Source of the DNA: Saccharothrix sp. HUAS TT1
GTDB lineage: Bacteria; Actinomycetota; Actinomycetes; Mycobacteriales; Pseudonocardiaceae
NCBI RefSeq assembly: GCF_040744945.1
Contig: NZ_CP160453.1
Span: forward strand, 2,728,001-2,792,000
Direction: 5' to 3'
DNA: 64,000 bases
Shown here: positions 57,185 to 64,000 of the stretch, one piece after another
How positions within the stretch are numbered: position 1 is the first letter of the stretch
Layout of the letters: each line of letters begins with the position of its first letter
The notes under the pieces: generated by a model
What the model was told of the DNA's origin: nothing
Seen by the model: the letters and a program-made list of their open reading frames with translations, nothing else
The model's database searches: none
Made by a program: the position numbers and the translations under genes

Positions 57185-57691
57185 TCACCCGGCGAACCAC
57201 CTGTAGACCCACATGACGAGCGTCACCGCGCCGACCACGAAGCACAGCAGCGCGATCACCAGGCCGGCCAGCACCAGCGCGTTCGTCCGCCACGACGAGT
57301 CGCGGTCGTCGGCCACCGACAGCTCCGCCCGCAGCTGGTCGTTCGCCGCGCTCTGCAGCGCCACCAGCCGCCGCCGGGCGGTCTCGGTGACCGCGCCCGC
57401 CTCGCCACCGACCCAGTTCATCGCCTCCAGCCGCGCCAGCGGCGTGCGGTAGGCGCGTTCGAACGCCGCCACCTCCGCCTCGTCGCGCACCTCGGCCAGG
57501 TAGCTCCAGCGCCCGGCCTGCGCCGCGTCGCCGAGCAGCCGGTACACCGACGCCAGCCGGTCCCGCAGGTCCAGCCGGTCGGGGTAGCTCGACACCAGGC
57601 CGACCAACCGCTGCCGCGCGCGCAGCACGCTGGCCAGGTCGCCGCGTGCGACCTCTTCGGCGGCCCTCTGGAGCGTCAGCTCGACCGGCAT
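57185..57691 (-). CDS. DUF6584-like membrane-anchored protein
   Basis: A 168-aa protein that starts MPVELTLQRAAEEVARGD and shows the YPDRLDLRDRLASVYRLLGDAAQAGRWSYL pattern I associate with DUF6584; one C-terminal membrane helix (about 140-163). The N-terminal part is TPR-like. Start could also be ATG 57700 (MWFMPVEL). No enzymatic motif. Divergent from the next membrane protein gene. Confidence 0.7.
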   Translation of the reverse strand: MPVELTLQRAAEEVARGDLASVLRARQRLVGLVSSYPDRLDLRDRLASVYRLLGDAAQAGRWSYLAEVRDEAEVAAFERAYRTPLARLEAMNWVGGEAGAVTETARRRLVALQSAANDQLRAELSVADDRDSSWRTNALVLAGLVIALLCFVVGAVTLVMWVYRWFAG

Positions 57692-57732
57692 GAACCACAT
57701 CGTCCCAGCCGCCGCAACCGTAGGATTTCCGG

Positions 57733-58908
57733 GTGATCGCGGTGTCGGTGGTGACCTTCGGCCTCGCCTGGTGGCTCGGCCTGTACCTGCTCCTGCGCGA
57801 TCCGCGCAAGCACCTGCTGCGCCGCGCGTCGGTAGGGCTGCTCGCGTACGCGCTGGTGATCGCCCTCCCGCTGCCGCCGGTGGCGATGGCGGTGCCCGCG
57901 GTGGCGTGGACGGGGGTCGTCGTGTGCTGGCTGCCGGCTCGCTACGACCGGTGGTGGCGCTACAGCGCGTTGCCGCTGCTGGTGGCGGCCTGCTTCGCGC
58001 CCGTCGTGGTGCTGGTCCCGCTGGCCGCGGCGCTGGTGCTGTGCCTGCGCCTGCGGCGGGCGTTGTTGGGAGCGGCGACGGTCCTGTTCGGGCTCAGCTG
58101 CGCGTTGCTGCTGGTCGACGTGCTGCCGTCGTGGTTGGTGGTCGCGTCGGCCGGGGTCGACCTGCTGGTGCTCGGCGTGGTCGTGGCGGTGGCGGACGCG
58201 TTCGACGAGGGCGAGGCGATCCGGGCGGACATGGTGCGCTCGCTGCTCACGTCGGCCGGCCTGGCTGCGGTGTTCGGCGGGCAGGTGGCGCTGTTCCTGG
58301 ACGACCGACTGGTGCCGCTGCTGTACGGCACGGTCGCCGCCGCGATCGCCGTGCAGGTGCTGGCCAACCCGCTGGCGCTGCTGGTGGACCGGGTCGCGGT
58401 GCCCGAGGTGGCCGAGTCCCGCGCGCAGCTGCGCGACGCCGCCGAGTCGCTGCCCCGCCGCGCGCCGCTCGACCCGGCGGAGTTCGTGAAGCTGACCCGG
58501 CGCGCGCTGAGCAACTACGGCGACCTCGGCAAGCTGGTAGCCAGCCCGTTGACGGAACTGCCGGTGATCGGCGCCAGGCTCGCCGCGCGCGGCGCGTCCG
58601 ACCAACCGCTGGAACGCGCGGCCGAGCTGAAGTCGTTGTTGCTGGAGAGCATCCGCCGGCTCAAACCGCGTGACGGCGATTTCGGCACCAGCGACGAATG
58701 GCGGCACTACAACGCGCTGTACTTCTACTACGTGGTCGGCATCCGGCCGTACAGCAGGCGGACCAAGCGCGAGGACCTGGACCCGGAGGGGCGCCGGGCG
58801 CTGGCGTGGTTCGTCAACCAGGTGCCGGAGCGGACGCTGCACAACTGGCAGAACGCGGGGGCGCGGTTGGTGGCCGAAGACCTGTCCTCCCAGGTCGAGG
58901 CCCGGTGA
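57733..58908 (+). CDS. Hypothetical membrane protein
   Basis: A 391-aa protein with about seven hydrophobic segments in the first 230 residues, then a soluble C-terminal region of about 160 residues with SDEWRHYNALYFYYVVGIRPYSRR and ALAWFVNQVPERTLHNWQNAGARLVAEDL. These C-terminal motifs look conserved, but I do not recognise the family. GTG start. Confidence 0.75.
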   Translation: MIAVSVVTFGLAWWLGLYLLLRDPRKHLLRRASVGLLAYALVIALPLPPVAMAVPAVAWTGVVVCWLPARYDRWWRYSALPLLVAACFAPVVVLVPLAAALVLCLRLRRALLGAATVLFGLSCALLLVDVLPSWLVVASAGVDLLVLGVVVAVADAFDEGEAIRADMVRSLLTSAGLAAVFGGQVALFLDDRLVPLLYGTVAAAIAVQVLANPLALLVDRVAVPEVAESRAQLRDAAESLPRRAPLDPAEFVKLTRRALSNYGDLGKLVASPLTELPVIGARLAARGASDQPLERAAELKSLLLESIRRLKPRDGDFGTSDEWRHYNALYFYYVVGIRPYSRRTKREDLDPEGRRALAWFVNQVPERTLHNWQNAGARLVAEDLSSQVEAR

Positions 58909-58971
58909 TTGGCAGCCGTTGGCAGTGTTCGGCGTTCCGCCGGCAGTGGCGTCGGCCCTAGTTTCCGAGCC

Positions 58972-59358
58972 ATGACGACAACTCAGGTCCGCAACGACGG
59001 TCTTCTCCGCTTCGCCCTCAAGCTCGACGGTGTCGCCTCGGGCGGGCTCGGTGTCCTCGCCCTCCTCTTTGACATCCCGACGGGATTGCCGCGTGGTCTG
59101 GTGATCGGGCTCGGCGTTTTCCTCGTCGCTTACGGGGTGGGTGTTTTCCTGCTCGGCCTCCGCCCGATCCGCCCGCTGGTCGCGGTGGTCGTGATCGGCA
59201 ATTCGGTGTGGGTGCTGGACAGCTTGCTCACCGCTTTCGCCGGGTGGTTCCCGATGACCGGTCTCGGTGTTCTCCTGGTGGTCGCCCAGGCGGTCGCCGT
59301 GGCGGGGTTCATCACCCTCCAGGTGCTGGGTCTGCGCCGTTCGGGGCAGCCGGCCTGA
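58972..59358 (+). CDS. Small four-helix membrane protein
   Basis: A 128-aa integral membrane protein with four hydrophobic segments (FALKLDGVASGGLGVLALLF, GLVIGLGVFLVAYGVGVFLLGL, LVAVVVIGNSVWVLDSLLTAF, GVLLVVAQAVAVAGFITLQVLGL). ATG 58972. Resembles small SPW-repeat or DoxX-like proteins of actinobacteria; function unknown. Its tail overlaps the convergent thioesterase gene by 47 nt. Confidence 0.75.
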   Translation: MTTTQVRNDGLLRFALKLDGVASGGLGVLALLFDIPTGLPRGLVIGLGVFLVAYGVGVFLLGLRPIRPLVAVVVIGNSVWVLDSLLTAFAGWFPMTGLGVLLVVAQAVAVAGFITLQVLGLRRSGQPA

Positions 59359-59734
59359 GGGTCCGGCTCCGGCCGCGGAACTCGGCGACCACCTCGTCGC
59401 CACGCCGGACGGTGATGTCGTAGATCCCGCTGCGACCGAACCGCACCCGCTCCACCGCCTCGGCCACCAGCTCGTCACCCTCGCGCACGACCGCGATGAA
59501 GTCGATCTCCGCCTGCGCCGCCACGGTCACCGAGCCGTGGCGGTTGCACGCGCAGGCGAAGGCGGTGTCGGCGAGCAGGAACACGTACCCGCCGTGCCCG
59601 ATCCCGTGGCCGTTGACCATCCGGTCGGTGATGGTCATGGCGAGGCGGGCCGTGCCGTCACCCAGCTCCAGCGCCCGGATGCCCAGCGCGGTCGAGGCGG
59701 CGTCGTTGGCGAGCATCTCTGCGGGTCCGTTCAT
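59312..59734 (-). CDS. PaaI-type acyl-CoA thioesterase
   Basis: A 140-aa hotdog-fold protein with MVNGHGIGHGGYVFLLADTAFACACN holding the catalytic Asp, and AQAEIDFIAVVREGDELVAEAVE. PaaI enzymes hydrolyse phenylacetyl-CoA or related acyl-CoAs. No paa genes are adjacent. ATG 59734. Divergent from the CadD-type gene with only 22 nt between starts. Confidence 0.92.
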   Translation of the reverse strand: MNGPAEMLANDAASTALGIRALELGDGTARLAMTITDRMVNGHGIGHGGYVFLLADTAFACACNRHGSVTVAAQAEIDFIAVVREGDELVAEAVERVRFGRSGIYDITVRRGDEVVAEFRGRSRTLRPAAPNGADPAPGG

Positions 59735-59756
59735 GCCTGCACCTTAGGGTTCGCGG

Positions 59757-60302
59757 GTGCTGGACATCATCCGTGCGATCGGCCTGTTCGCGGTGACGAA
59801 CGTCGACGACATCGTGCTGCTGGCGTTGTTCTTCGCGCGGGGCGTGCCACCGTGGCGCGTGGTGCTCGGCCAGTACCTGGGCTTCACCGCGATCCTCGCC
59901 GTCGCCATCGCCGCCGCCCTGGGCGCCACCCTGCTGCCGCCGTCGGTGCTGCCGTGGCTGGGGTTGCTGCCCCTGGCGCTGGGCGTGAAGGCGGCGTGGC
60001 AGGCGTGGCGCGGCGGCGAGGACGGCGAACCGAAGGCCACCGGCGCCCTCGGCGTCGCCGCCGTCACCTTCGCCAACGGCGGCGACAACATCGGCGTCTA
60101 CGTCCCCGTCTTCGCCACCACCGGCGTCACGGAGTACGTGATCGTCTTCCTGGTCCTCGTCGCCATCTGGTGCGCAGCCGGCCACTTCTTCGCCACCCGC
60201 CCCCTCCTAACCCCCACCCTGACCCGCTGGGGACACGTGCTGCTGCCGGTGGTGCTGATCGTGATCGGTGCGCTGATCCTGCTGAGCGGCTTCAGGCGGT
60301 GA
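59757..60302 (+). CDS. CadD-family transporter (cadmium resistance type)
   Basis: A 181-aa membrane protein with five to six helices and the two characteristic motifs AVTNVDDIVLLALFFARGV and FANGGDNIGVYVPVFATTGV. The family is linked to cadmium resistance, though many members transport other substrates. GTG start. Its tail overlaps the convergent chitinase gene by 11 nt. Confidence 0.9.
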   Translation: MLDIIRAIGLFAVTNVDDIVLLALFFARGVPPWRVVLGQYLGFTAILAVAIAAALGATLLPPSVLPWLGLLPLALGVKAAWQAWRGGEDGEPKATGALGVAAVTFANGGDNIGVYVPVFATTGVTEYVIVFLVLVAIWCAAGHFFATRPLLTPTLTRWGHVLLPVVLIVIGALILLSGFRR

Positions 60303-61635
60303 AGCCCTTGAAGATGTTGGTGAACTCGTACTGGCTCTGGCTGATGCTGCTGCACGTCGGCGAGATGCCGCCGCCCGGGCAGCCGCCGTTGTCGCGGCCC
60401 ACCGACCAGAAGCCCAGCAGACCGATGCGGTTCGCGTTCGCCCACGTCACCAGCTTGCGGGCGTGGGCCTGGGTGAAGACCTTGCCGTTGAAGTTGCGGC
60501 CGATCATCGGGGTGACGCCGAGCAGCCTCTTCAGCTCCGCGTCCGACTTCGCCGGCCAGATCTGCTTCATCTGCCGCAGGCTGCTCTCGGCCGCCGCGAT
60601 GACGGCGTCGCCCCAGTCCGACCGGGACGAGCCGAACTCCATGGTCATCGGGTTGACCAGCACGGTGAGGCCCTTGGCGGCCGCGTTCTGCAGGATCTGC
60701 ACCGAGTACGGGTCCATGCCGTAGTCGTCGCCCTGCACGCGCATCGTGTAGCTGATCGACGTGCCGCGCTCGGTCTGCAGGCGCTTCAACGCCGTGTTCA
60801 CCATGTCGTGCGGGATGGACGCCTCGACGTCGACGTCCAGGTGGTTGCTGCCGACCGCGTCGAGCACCTTCTTGTACGCCGCCAGCAGCGCGTCGGCGGT
60901 GGAGCACGAGTACTCCAGGTACGGTCCGGCCGCGCCGCCGGTCGCCACGATGACGTCACCGCCCAGCGCCTTCAACGCCTTCACGTCGTTGATGATCCGG
61001 CTGTCGTTCAACGGGATCGTGCCGCCCCACGACGGGTTGCAGCCGCTGCTGTCCGCGAGCGCGAACGCCAGCGTGAACACCTTCTGGCCGGTGGCGCGGG
61101 CGACCGACTCCAGCGACGGCGTCGGCATCGTGATGTCCACGTACGGCGCGGACTTCAGGCTGCCCGGCAGCGGCGGCTGATCCGTGGTGGTCGTGGTGGT
61201 CGTAGTGGTAGTAGAAGTGGTGGTGGTAGTGGTGCCACCGGTGCAGGGTTGGCCGTTGAGCTTGCAGTTGGCGGGCAAGCCCGTGCCGTTCACCAGGAAC
61301 CCGAACGACGTCGACGCGCCCGCCGCCAGGCTGCCGTTGTACTCGCGGTTGGTGAACGTGTGGTGCGAGCCGCTGCTGACCAGCGTCGCGTCCCAGTACG
61401 AACCGGGCGTGCTGCCCGCCGGCAGGTCGAACTCGACCTTCCACCCGGACACCGCGGCCGAGCCGGCGGTGATGGTGAACTTGCCCTGGTACTGCGAGCC
61501 CCACGTCGAGTCCTGGGTGAACACGGCCGTCGGGGTCGGCGCCGCGCCCGCCGGGGCGGCGAGCAGCAGACCGGCGGTCAGGACCGCGGTGACGCCGGCC
61601 GCCAGCGCGGCCAGGCTCTTGCGCTTCCGAGACAT
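60292..61635 (-). CDS. Secreted GH18 chitinase with CBM2
   Basis: A 447-aa exported protein. Signal peptide (1-31, cut after AGA), CBM2-like domain (about 36-132, YQGKFTITAGSAAVSGWKVEFDLPAG), Thr-rich linker (about 134-151, encoded by a CCACCA-type tract at 61184-61240), then a GH18 catalytic domain with the acid motif HLDVDVEAS (DxDxE). Two Cys pairs are visible. It should hydrolyse chitin, and the nearby DasR-like sites support control by N-acetylglucosamine. Confidence 0.92.
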   Translation of the reverse strand: MSRKRKSLAALAAGVTAVLTAGLLLAAPAGAAPTPTAVFTQDSTWGSQYQGKFTITAGSAAVSGWKVEFDLPAGSTPGSYWDATLVSSGSHHTFTNREYNGSLAAGASTSFGFLVNGTGLPANCKLNGQPCTGGTTTTTTSTTTTTTTTTTDQPPLPGSLKSAPYVDITMPTPSLESVARATGQKVFTLAFALADSSGCNPSWGGTIPLNDSRIINDVKALKALGGDVIVATGGAAGPYLEYSCSTADALLAAYKKVLDAVGSNHLDVDVEASIPHDMVNTALKRLQTERGTSISYTMRVQGDDYGMDPYSVQILQNAAAKGLTVLVNPMTMEFGSSRSDWGDAVIAAAESSLRQMKQIWPAKSDAELKRLLGVTPMIGRNFNGKVFTQAHARKLVTWANANRIGLLGFWSVGRDNGGCPGGGISPTCSSISQSQYEFTNIFKGFTA

Positions 61636-61763
61636 CGCTACCTACTCCCGTGCAGGGGGGAACGGGGTGGGAGTGGTGCGGGAGCGCGGGGCGCGGCACG
61701 CCCCCACACCACGTTCGTGGCGGCGCCGCTGGCAACTGTCGGCACCGACAAGGTGACGGTAGG

Positions 61764-61797
61764 TGGACTGGACCACCCCGTCAATGGGTCTAGACCT
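61764..61797. promoter_or_regulatory. Two DasR-like (dre) sites upstream of chitinase
   Basis: TGGACTGGACCA (61764-61775) and GGGTCTAGACCT (61786-61797) each match the dre core TGGTCTAGACCA at 10 of 12 positions; the second contains the perfect palindrome GGTCTAGACC. They lie 128 and 150 nt upstream of the chitinase start, between it and the divergent MetE-like gene. Confidence 0.65.
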
Positions 61798-61842
61798 TTT
61801 CCGTCGTGAACGGTCGACCGGCCAGGGTGGGAGACTGTCCCG

Positions 61843-62853
61843 GTGGATGCCCTCCCTTGGTCCGCCGGCGCCGCGACCGGCCTCGGCTCGCTGCCCGGAA
61901 CCGACCCGCTGGAGGCCGCCAGGATCGTCCTCGGCGAACTCCCCGACTTCCCCCACCTGCCCGAACTGCCCGCGCGGGGCGTCGGCGCGGACATGATCGG
62001 CCGCACCGCGGGCCTCCTGGTCGACCTGCCGGTGGAGGTGGTCCCGTCCGGCTACCGGACCGCCGCGCACCCCGGCCGGGACCACCGGCGCGCGGTGGAC
62101 CTGATGCGCCGCGACCTCGACGCGTTCGAGGAGGCCGCCGACCCGCTCGCCCCGCCGGTGGTGAAGGTGCAGGCCGCCGGCCCGTGGACGCTCACCGCGA
62201 GCGTCGAGCTGGCCCGCGGCCACCGCGTGCTCACCGACAAGGGCGCCCTGCGCGAGTTCACCGAGTCGCTGGTCGAAGGGCTCAACCGGCACGTCGCCGA
62301 GGTCGCCCGGCGCACCGGCGCGCGGGTCGTCGTGCAGCTGGACGAGCCGGCGCTGCCCGCCGTGCTGCGCGGCCTGCTGCCGACGCCGTCCAAGCTCGGC
62401 ACGGTCCCCGCCGTCCCCGAACCGGACGCGCGCGCCGTGCTCCAGGCCGTGATCGAGGCCCTGGACGCCGACGTGGTCGTGCACTGCTGCGCGCCGAAGC
62501 CGCCGATCTCGCTGATCCGGCAGGCGGGCGCACGGGCGATCTCGTTCGACGTCACGGCCCTGGACGGGACGACGTGGGACGAGATCGGCGAGGCGTGGGA
62601 GGAGAAGACCCAGCTGCTGCTCGGCCTGACCCCGAGCACCGACCCGACCACGCCGCCGACGCTGCGGTCGCTGGCCAAGCCCGCGCTGGACCTGGTGGAC
62701 CGCCTGGGGTTCCCGCGCGAAACCCTGGGCACGAACGCGGTGCCGACGCCGACGTGCGGGCTGGCCGGCGCGAGCGCGGCGTGGGTGCGGCGCGCGTTGG
62801 CGTTGACCGAGGACCTGGGCAAGGCGTTCGTGGAGCCGCCCGAGGGCTGGTGA
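61843..62853 (+). CDS. MetE C-terminal-domain-like protein (Rv3015c-like)
   Basis: A 336-aa protein corresponding to the catalytic C-terminal half of cobalamin-independent methionine synthase. Zinc-ligand segments VVVHCCAPKPP (His-x-Cys) and PTPTCGLAGAS (Cys) are present. It is too short to be full MetE, which has a second folate-binding half, so it is a different methyltransferase-type protein; Rv3015c next to ligA is similar. Acceptor unknown. GTG start. Confidence 0.85.
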   Translation: MDALPWSAGAATGLGSLPGTDPLEAARIVLGELPDFPHLPELPARGVGADMIGRTAGLLVDLPVEVVPSGYRTAAHPGRDHRRAVDLMRRDLDAFEEAADPLAPPVVKVQAAGPWTLTASVELARGHRVLTDKGALREFTESLVEGLNRHVAEVARRTGARVVVQLDEPALPAVLRGLLPTPSKLGTVPAVPEPDARAVLQAVIEALDADVVVHCCAPKPPISLIRQAGARAISFDVTALDGTTWDEIGEAWEEKTQLLLGLTPSTDPTTPPTLRSLAKPALDLVDRLGFPRETLGTNAVPTPTCGLAGASAAWVRRALALTEDLGKAFVEPPEGW

Positions 62854-62856
62854 CGG

Positions 62857-63360
62857 TCAGAGGTCGGCGAACGGCGCGGCGTAGCTGAACGGGCCGGTCG
62901 CCGCGGGCGTGTAGGCGGAGAGGGTGCGCGCCTGGAAGTACGGGTCCCAGTCGGGCTCCGGCGGGGTGATGCCGAGCGTGGACGCCCGGACGAACCCGAA
63001 GCGCGAGTAGTAGTCCGGGTCGCCCAGCAGCACCACCAGGGGCTCCGACAGCGCGTCCGCGGCACCCAGGACGGTGTGCACCAACGCCTTGCCGACGCCC
63101 GAACGCTGGTGCGACGGCAGCACGCTCAGCGGACCCAGGCCCAGCGCCGGCGCGGACCCCACCGTCCCGCGCGTGCACACCACGTGCCCGACGACCGCGC
63201 CGTCCACCTCGGCGACCAGCGACAACGCCGGGATCCAGCCGACGTCCGCGCGCAGCGCGCCGACCAGCCGCACCTCCCCGCCGGGTCGGGCCGCGAACGC
63301 GGCCTCCGTCACGTCGTGGATGGCCTGGACGTCGGCCGCGGTCTCGCGTCGGATCAGCAC
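62857..63360 (-). CDS. GNAT N-acetyltransferase
   Basis: A 167-aa GNAT of the YhbS type: VVGHVVCTRGTVGSAPALGLGPLSVLPSHQRSGVGKALVHTVLGAA holds the acetyl-CoA site (QRSGVG), followed by LLGDPDYYSRFGFVRAS. GTG start 63360. It converges on the MetE-like gene with 3 nt between stops. Substrate unknown. Confidence 0.92.
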   Translation of the reverse strand: MLIRRETAADVQAIHDVTEAAFAARPGGEVRLVGALRADVGWIPALSLVAEVDGAVVGHVVCTRGTVGSAPALGLGPLSVLPSHQRSGVGKALVHTVLGAADALSEPLVVLLGDPDYYSRFGFVRASTLGITPPEPDWDPYFQARTLSAYTPAATGPFSYAAPFADL

Positions 63361-63369
63361 GGGAGCACC

Positions 63370-64000
63370 CTACGGCTCCACCAGGTGAACGCCCGACGGC
63401 ATTTCCGCCCCGCGCAGGAACTCCAGCAGCACGGCCTGGAACGCCCGCCCGGCGGACGTCGGCGCCACGTCGGTCCGGTGCGCCAGCGCCACGGTCCGCG
63501 ACGTGCCCGGCGCCAGCGGCGTGCCGTGCAGCGACCGGGTCGCCAGCACCGTGCTCGGCACGATCGCCACCCCGAGCCCCACCTCGACGAACCGCAGCAC
63601 GGCGTCCATCTCACCGCCCTCCACCGCGAACGTCGGCTCGAACCCCGCCTGCCGGCACGCCGCCAGCGTCGTCTCCCGCAGGTCGTAGCCGGGCCGGAAC
63701 ATCACCAGCGGCTGGTCGCGCAGGTCGGTCAACCGCATCCGCGCGACACCGAGCGGCGCGGCCGACGCCACCACCAGCTCCTCCCGCAGCACGGGCACCA
63801 CGGTCAGCGCCCGGTCGGCGTCGGCGGGCGACACGATCACCAGCGCCAGGTCCAGCTCACCGGCCTCCAGCGCCCGCACCAGGTCACGCGACCCGCCCTC
63901 GGTCACGGACACCTGGATGCCGGGGTAGGCGTCGTGGTACCGCTTGATGACGTCGGCGAAGATGCTGGCGCACAGGCTCGGCGTCGCGCCCACCCGCACC
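63370..64000 (-). CDS. LysR-family transcriptional regulator (C-terminal part, cut by window edge)
   Basis: At least 209 residues of the effector-binding domain of a LysR regulator (IQVSVTEGGSRDLVRALEAGELDLALVIVSP, QPLVMFRPGYDLRETTLAACRQAGFEPTFAVEGGEMDAVLRFVEVGLGVAIVPSTV). The N-terminal helix-turn-helix lies beyond position 64000. TAG stop at 63370, 9 nt upstream of the GNAT start on the same strand. Confidence 0.88.
   Translation of the reverse strand, partial: VRVGATPSLCASIFADVIKRYHDAYPGIQVSVTEGGSRDLVRALEAGELDLALVIVSPADADRALTVVPVLREELVVASAAPLGVARMRLTDLRDQPLVMFRPGYDLRETTLAACRQAGFEPTFAVEGGEMDAVLRFVEVGLGVAIVPSTVLATRSLHGTPLAPGTSRTVALAHRTDVAPTSAGRAFQAVLLEFLRGAEMPSGVHLVEP

Noticed and set aside
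61843..62853. Full cobalamin-independent methionine synthase MetE
   Set aside because: At 336 aa it lacks the N-terminal half and the folate-binding part, so it is a MetE-like short paralogue.

Overview
The window is very GC-rich DNA with strong G/C at codon third positions, many GTG starts, and adjoining genes that overlap by 1 to 4 nt at stop/start junctions. It reads as the chromosome of a mycelial actinomycete. The GlgE alpha-glucan pathway, WhiJ-type HTH/DUF397 cassettes, SCO6745-type proteins and an Rv3024c-Rv3032-like gene order point to Pseudonocardiales (Saccharothrix/Actinosynnema/Lentzea type). That placement is inference; no rRNA is present.

1-11.6 kb: an SCO6745-type protein and a thioredoxin-TPR protein, then a long minus-strand series (MFS transporter, two paralogous zinc-metallopeptidase lipoproteins, an EACC1-like protein, and a 1409-aa caspase fused to four FtsK/EccC-type ATPase modules). 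The last two form a predicted EACC1-type conflict system. An ArsR-like regulator diverges from the MFS gene across two mirrored operators.

11.6-34 kb: alpha-glucan metabolism. The operon glgE-treS-mak-glgB runs leftward, glgP runs rightward, and glgX lies further right. Between glgE and glgP sits a foreign-looking block: two tandem DUF397 genes, an HTH-DUF5753 regulator, a 76-aa protein and a NACHT NTPase with an FGE-sulfatase-like C-terminal region. A sulfur cluster (two cysteine dioxygenases, rhodanese, methyltransferase, EamA exporter) lies at 27.7-31.7 kb. One of its operons is preceded by an unannotated Cys-containing leader peptide with an attenuator-like hairpin.

34-41.8 kb: stand-alone ABC ATPase, enoyl-CoA hydratase with two methyltransferases, nucleoside hydrolase, hexapeptide acyltransferase, and an HxlR regulator divergent from a quinone-type oxidoreductase.

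41.8-56 kb: a block matching the Mycobacterium Rv3032-Rv3024c neighbourhood: GT4, GH57 and methyltransferase (methylated glucan synthesis), etfB-etfA, OlsB-like and PlsC-like acyltransferases, cysteine desulfurase and mnmA. A DivIVA-like coiled-coil gene with two repeat-containing membrane partners lies inside it, as does an MFS transporter behind a MerR-type promoter.

56-64 kb: PLP dehydratase, membrane proteins, PaaI thioesterase, CadD-type transporter, a CBM2-GH18 chitinase next to DasR-like sites, a half-length MetE-like protein, a GNAT protein, and a LysR regulator cut by the window edge.

No tRNA, rRNA, CRISPR array, IS element or prophage was seen.
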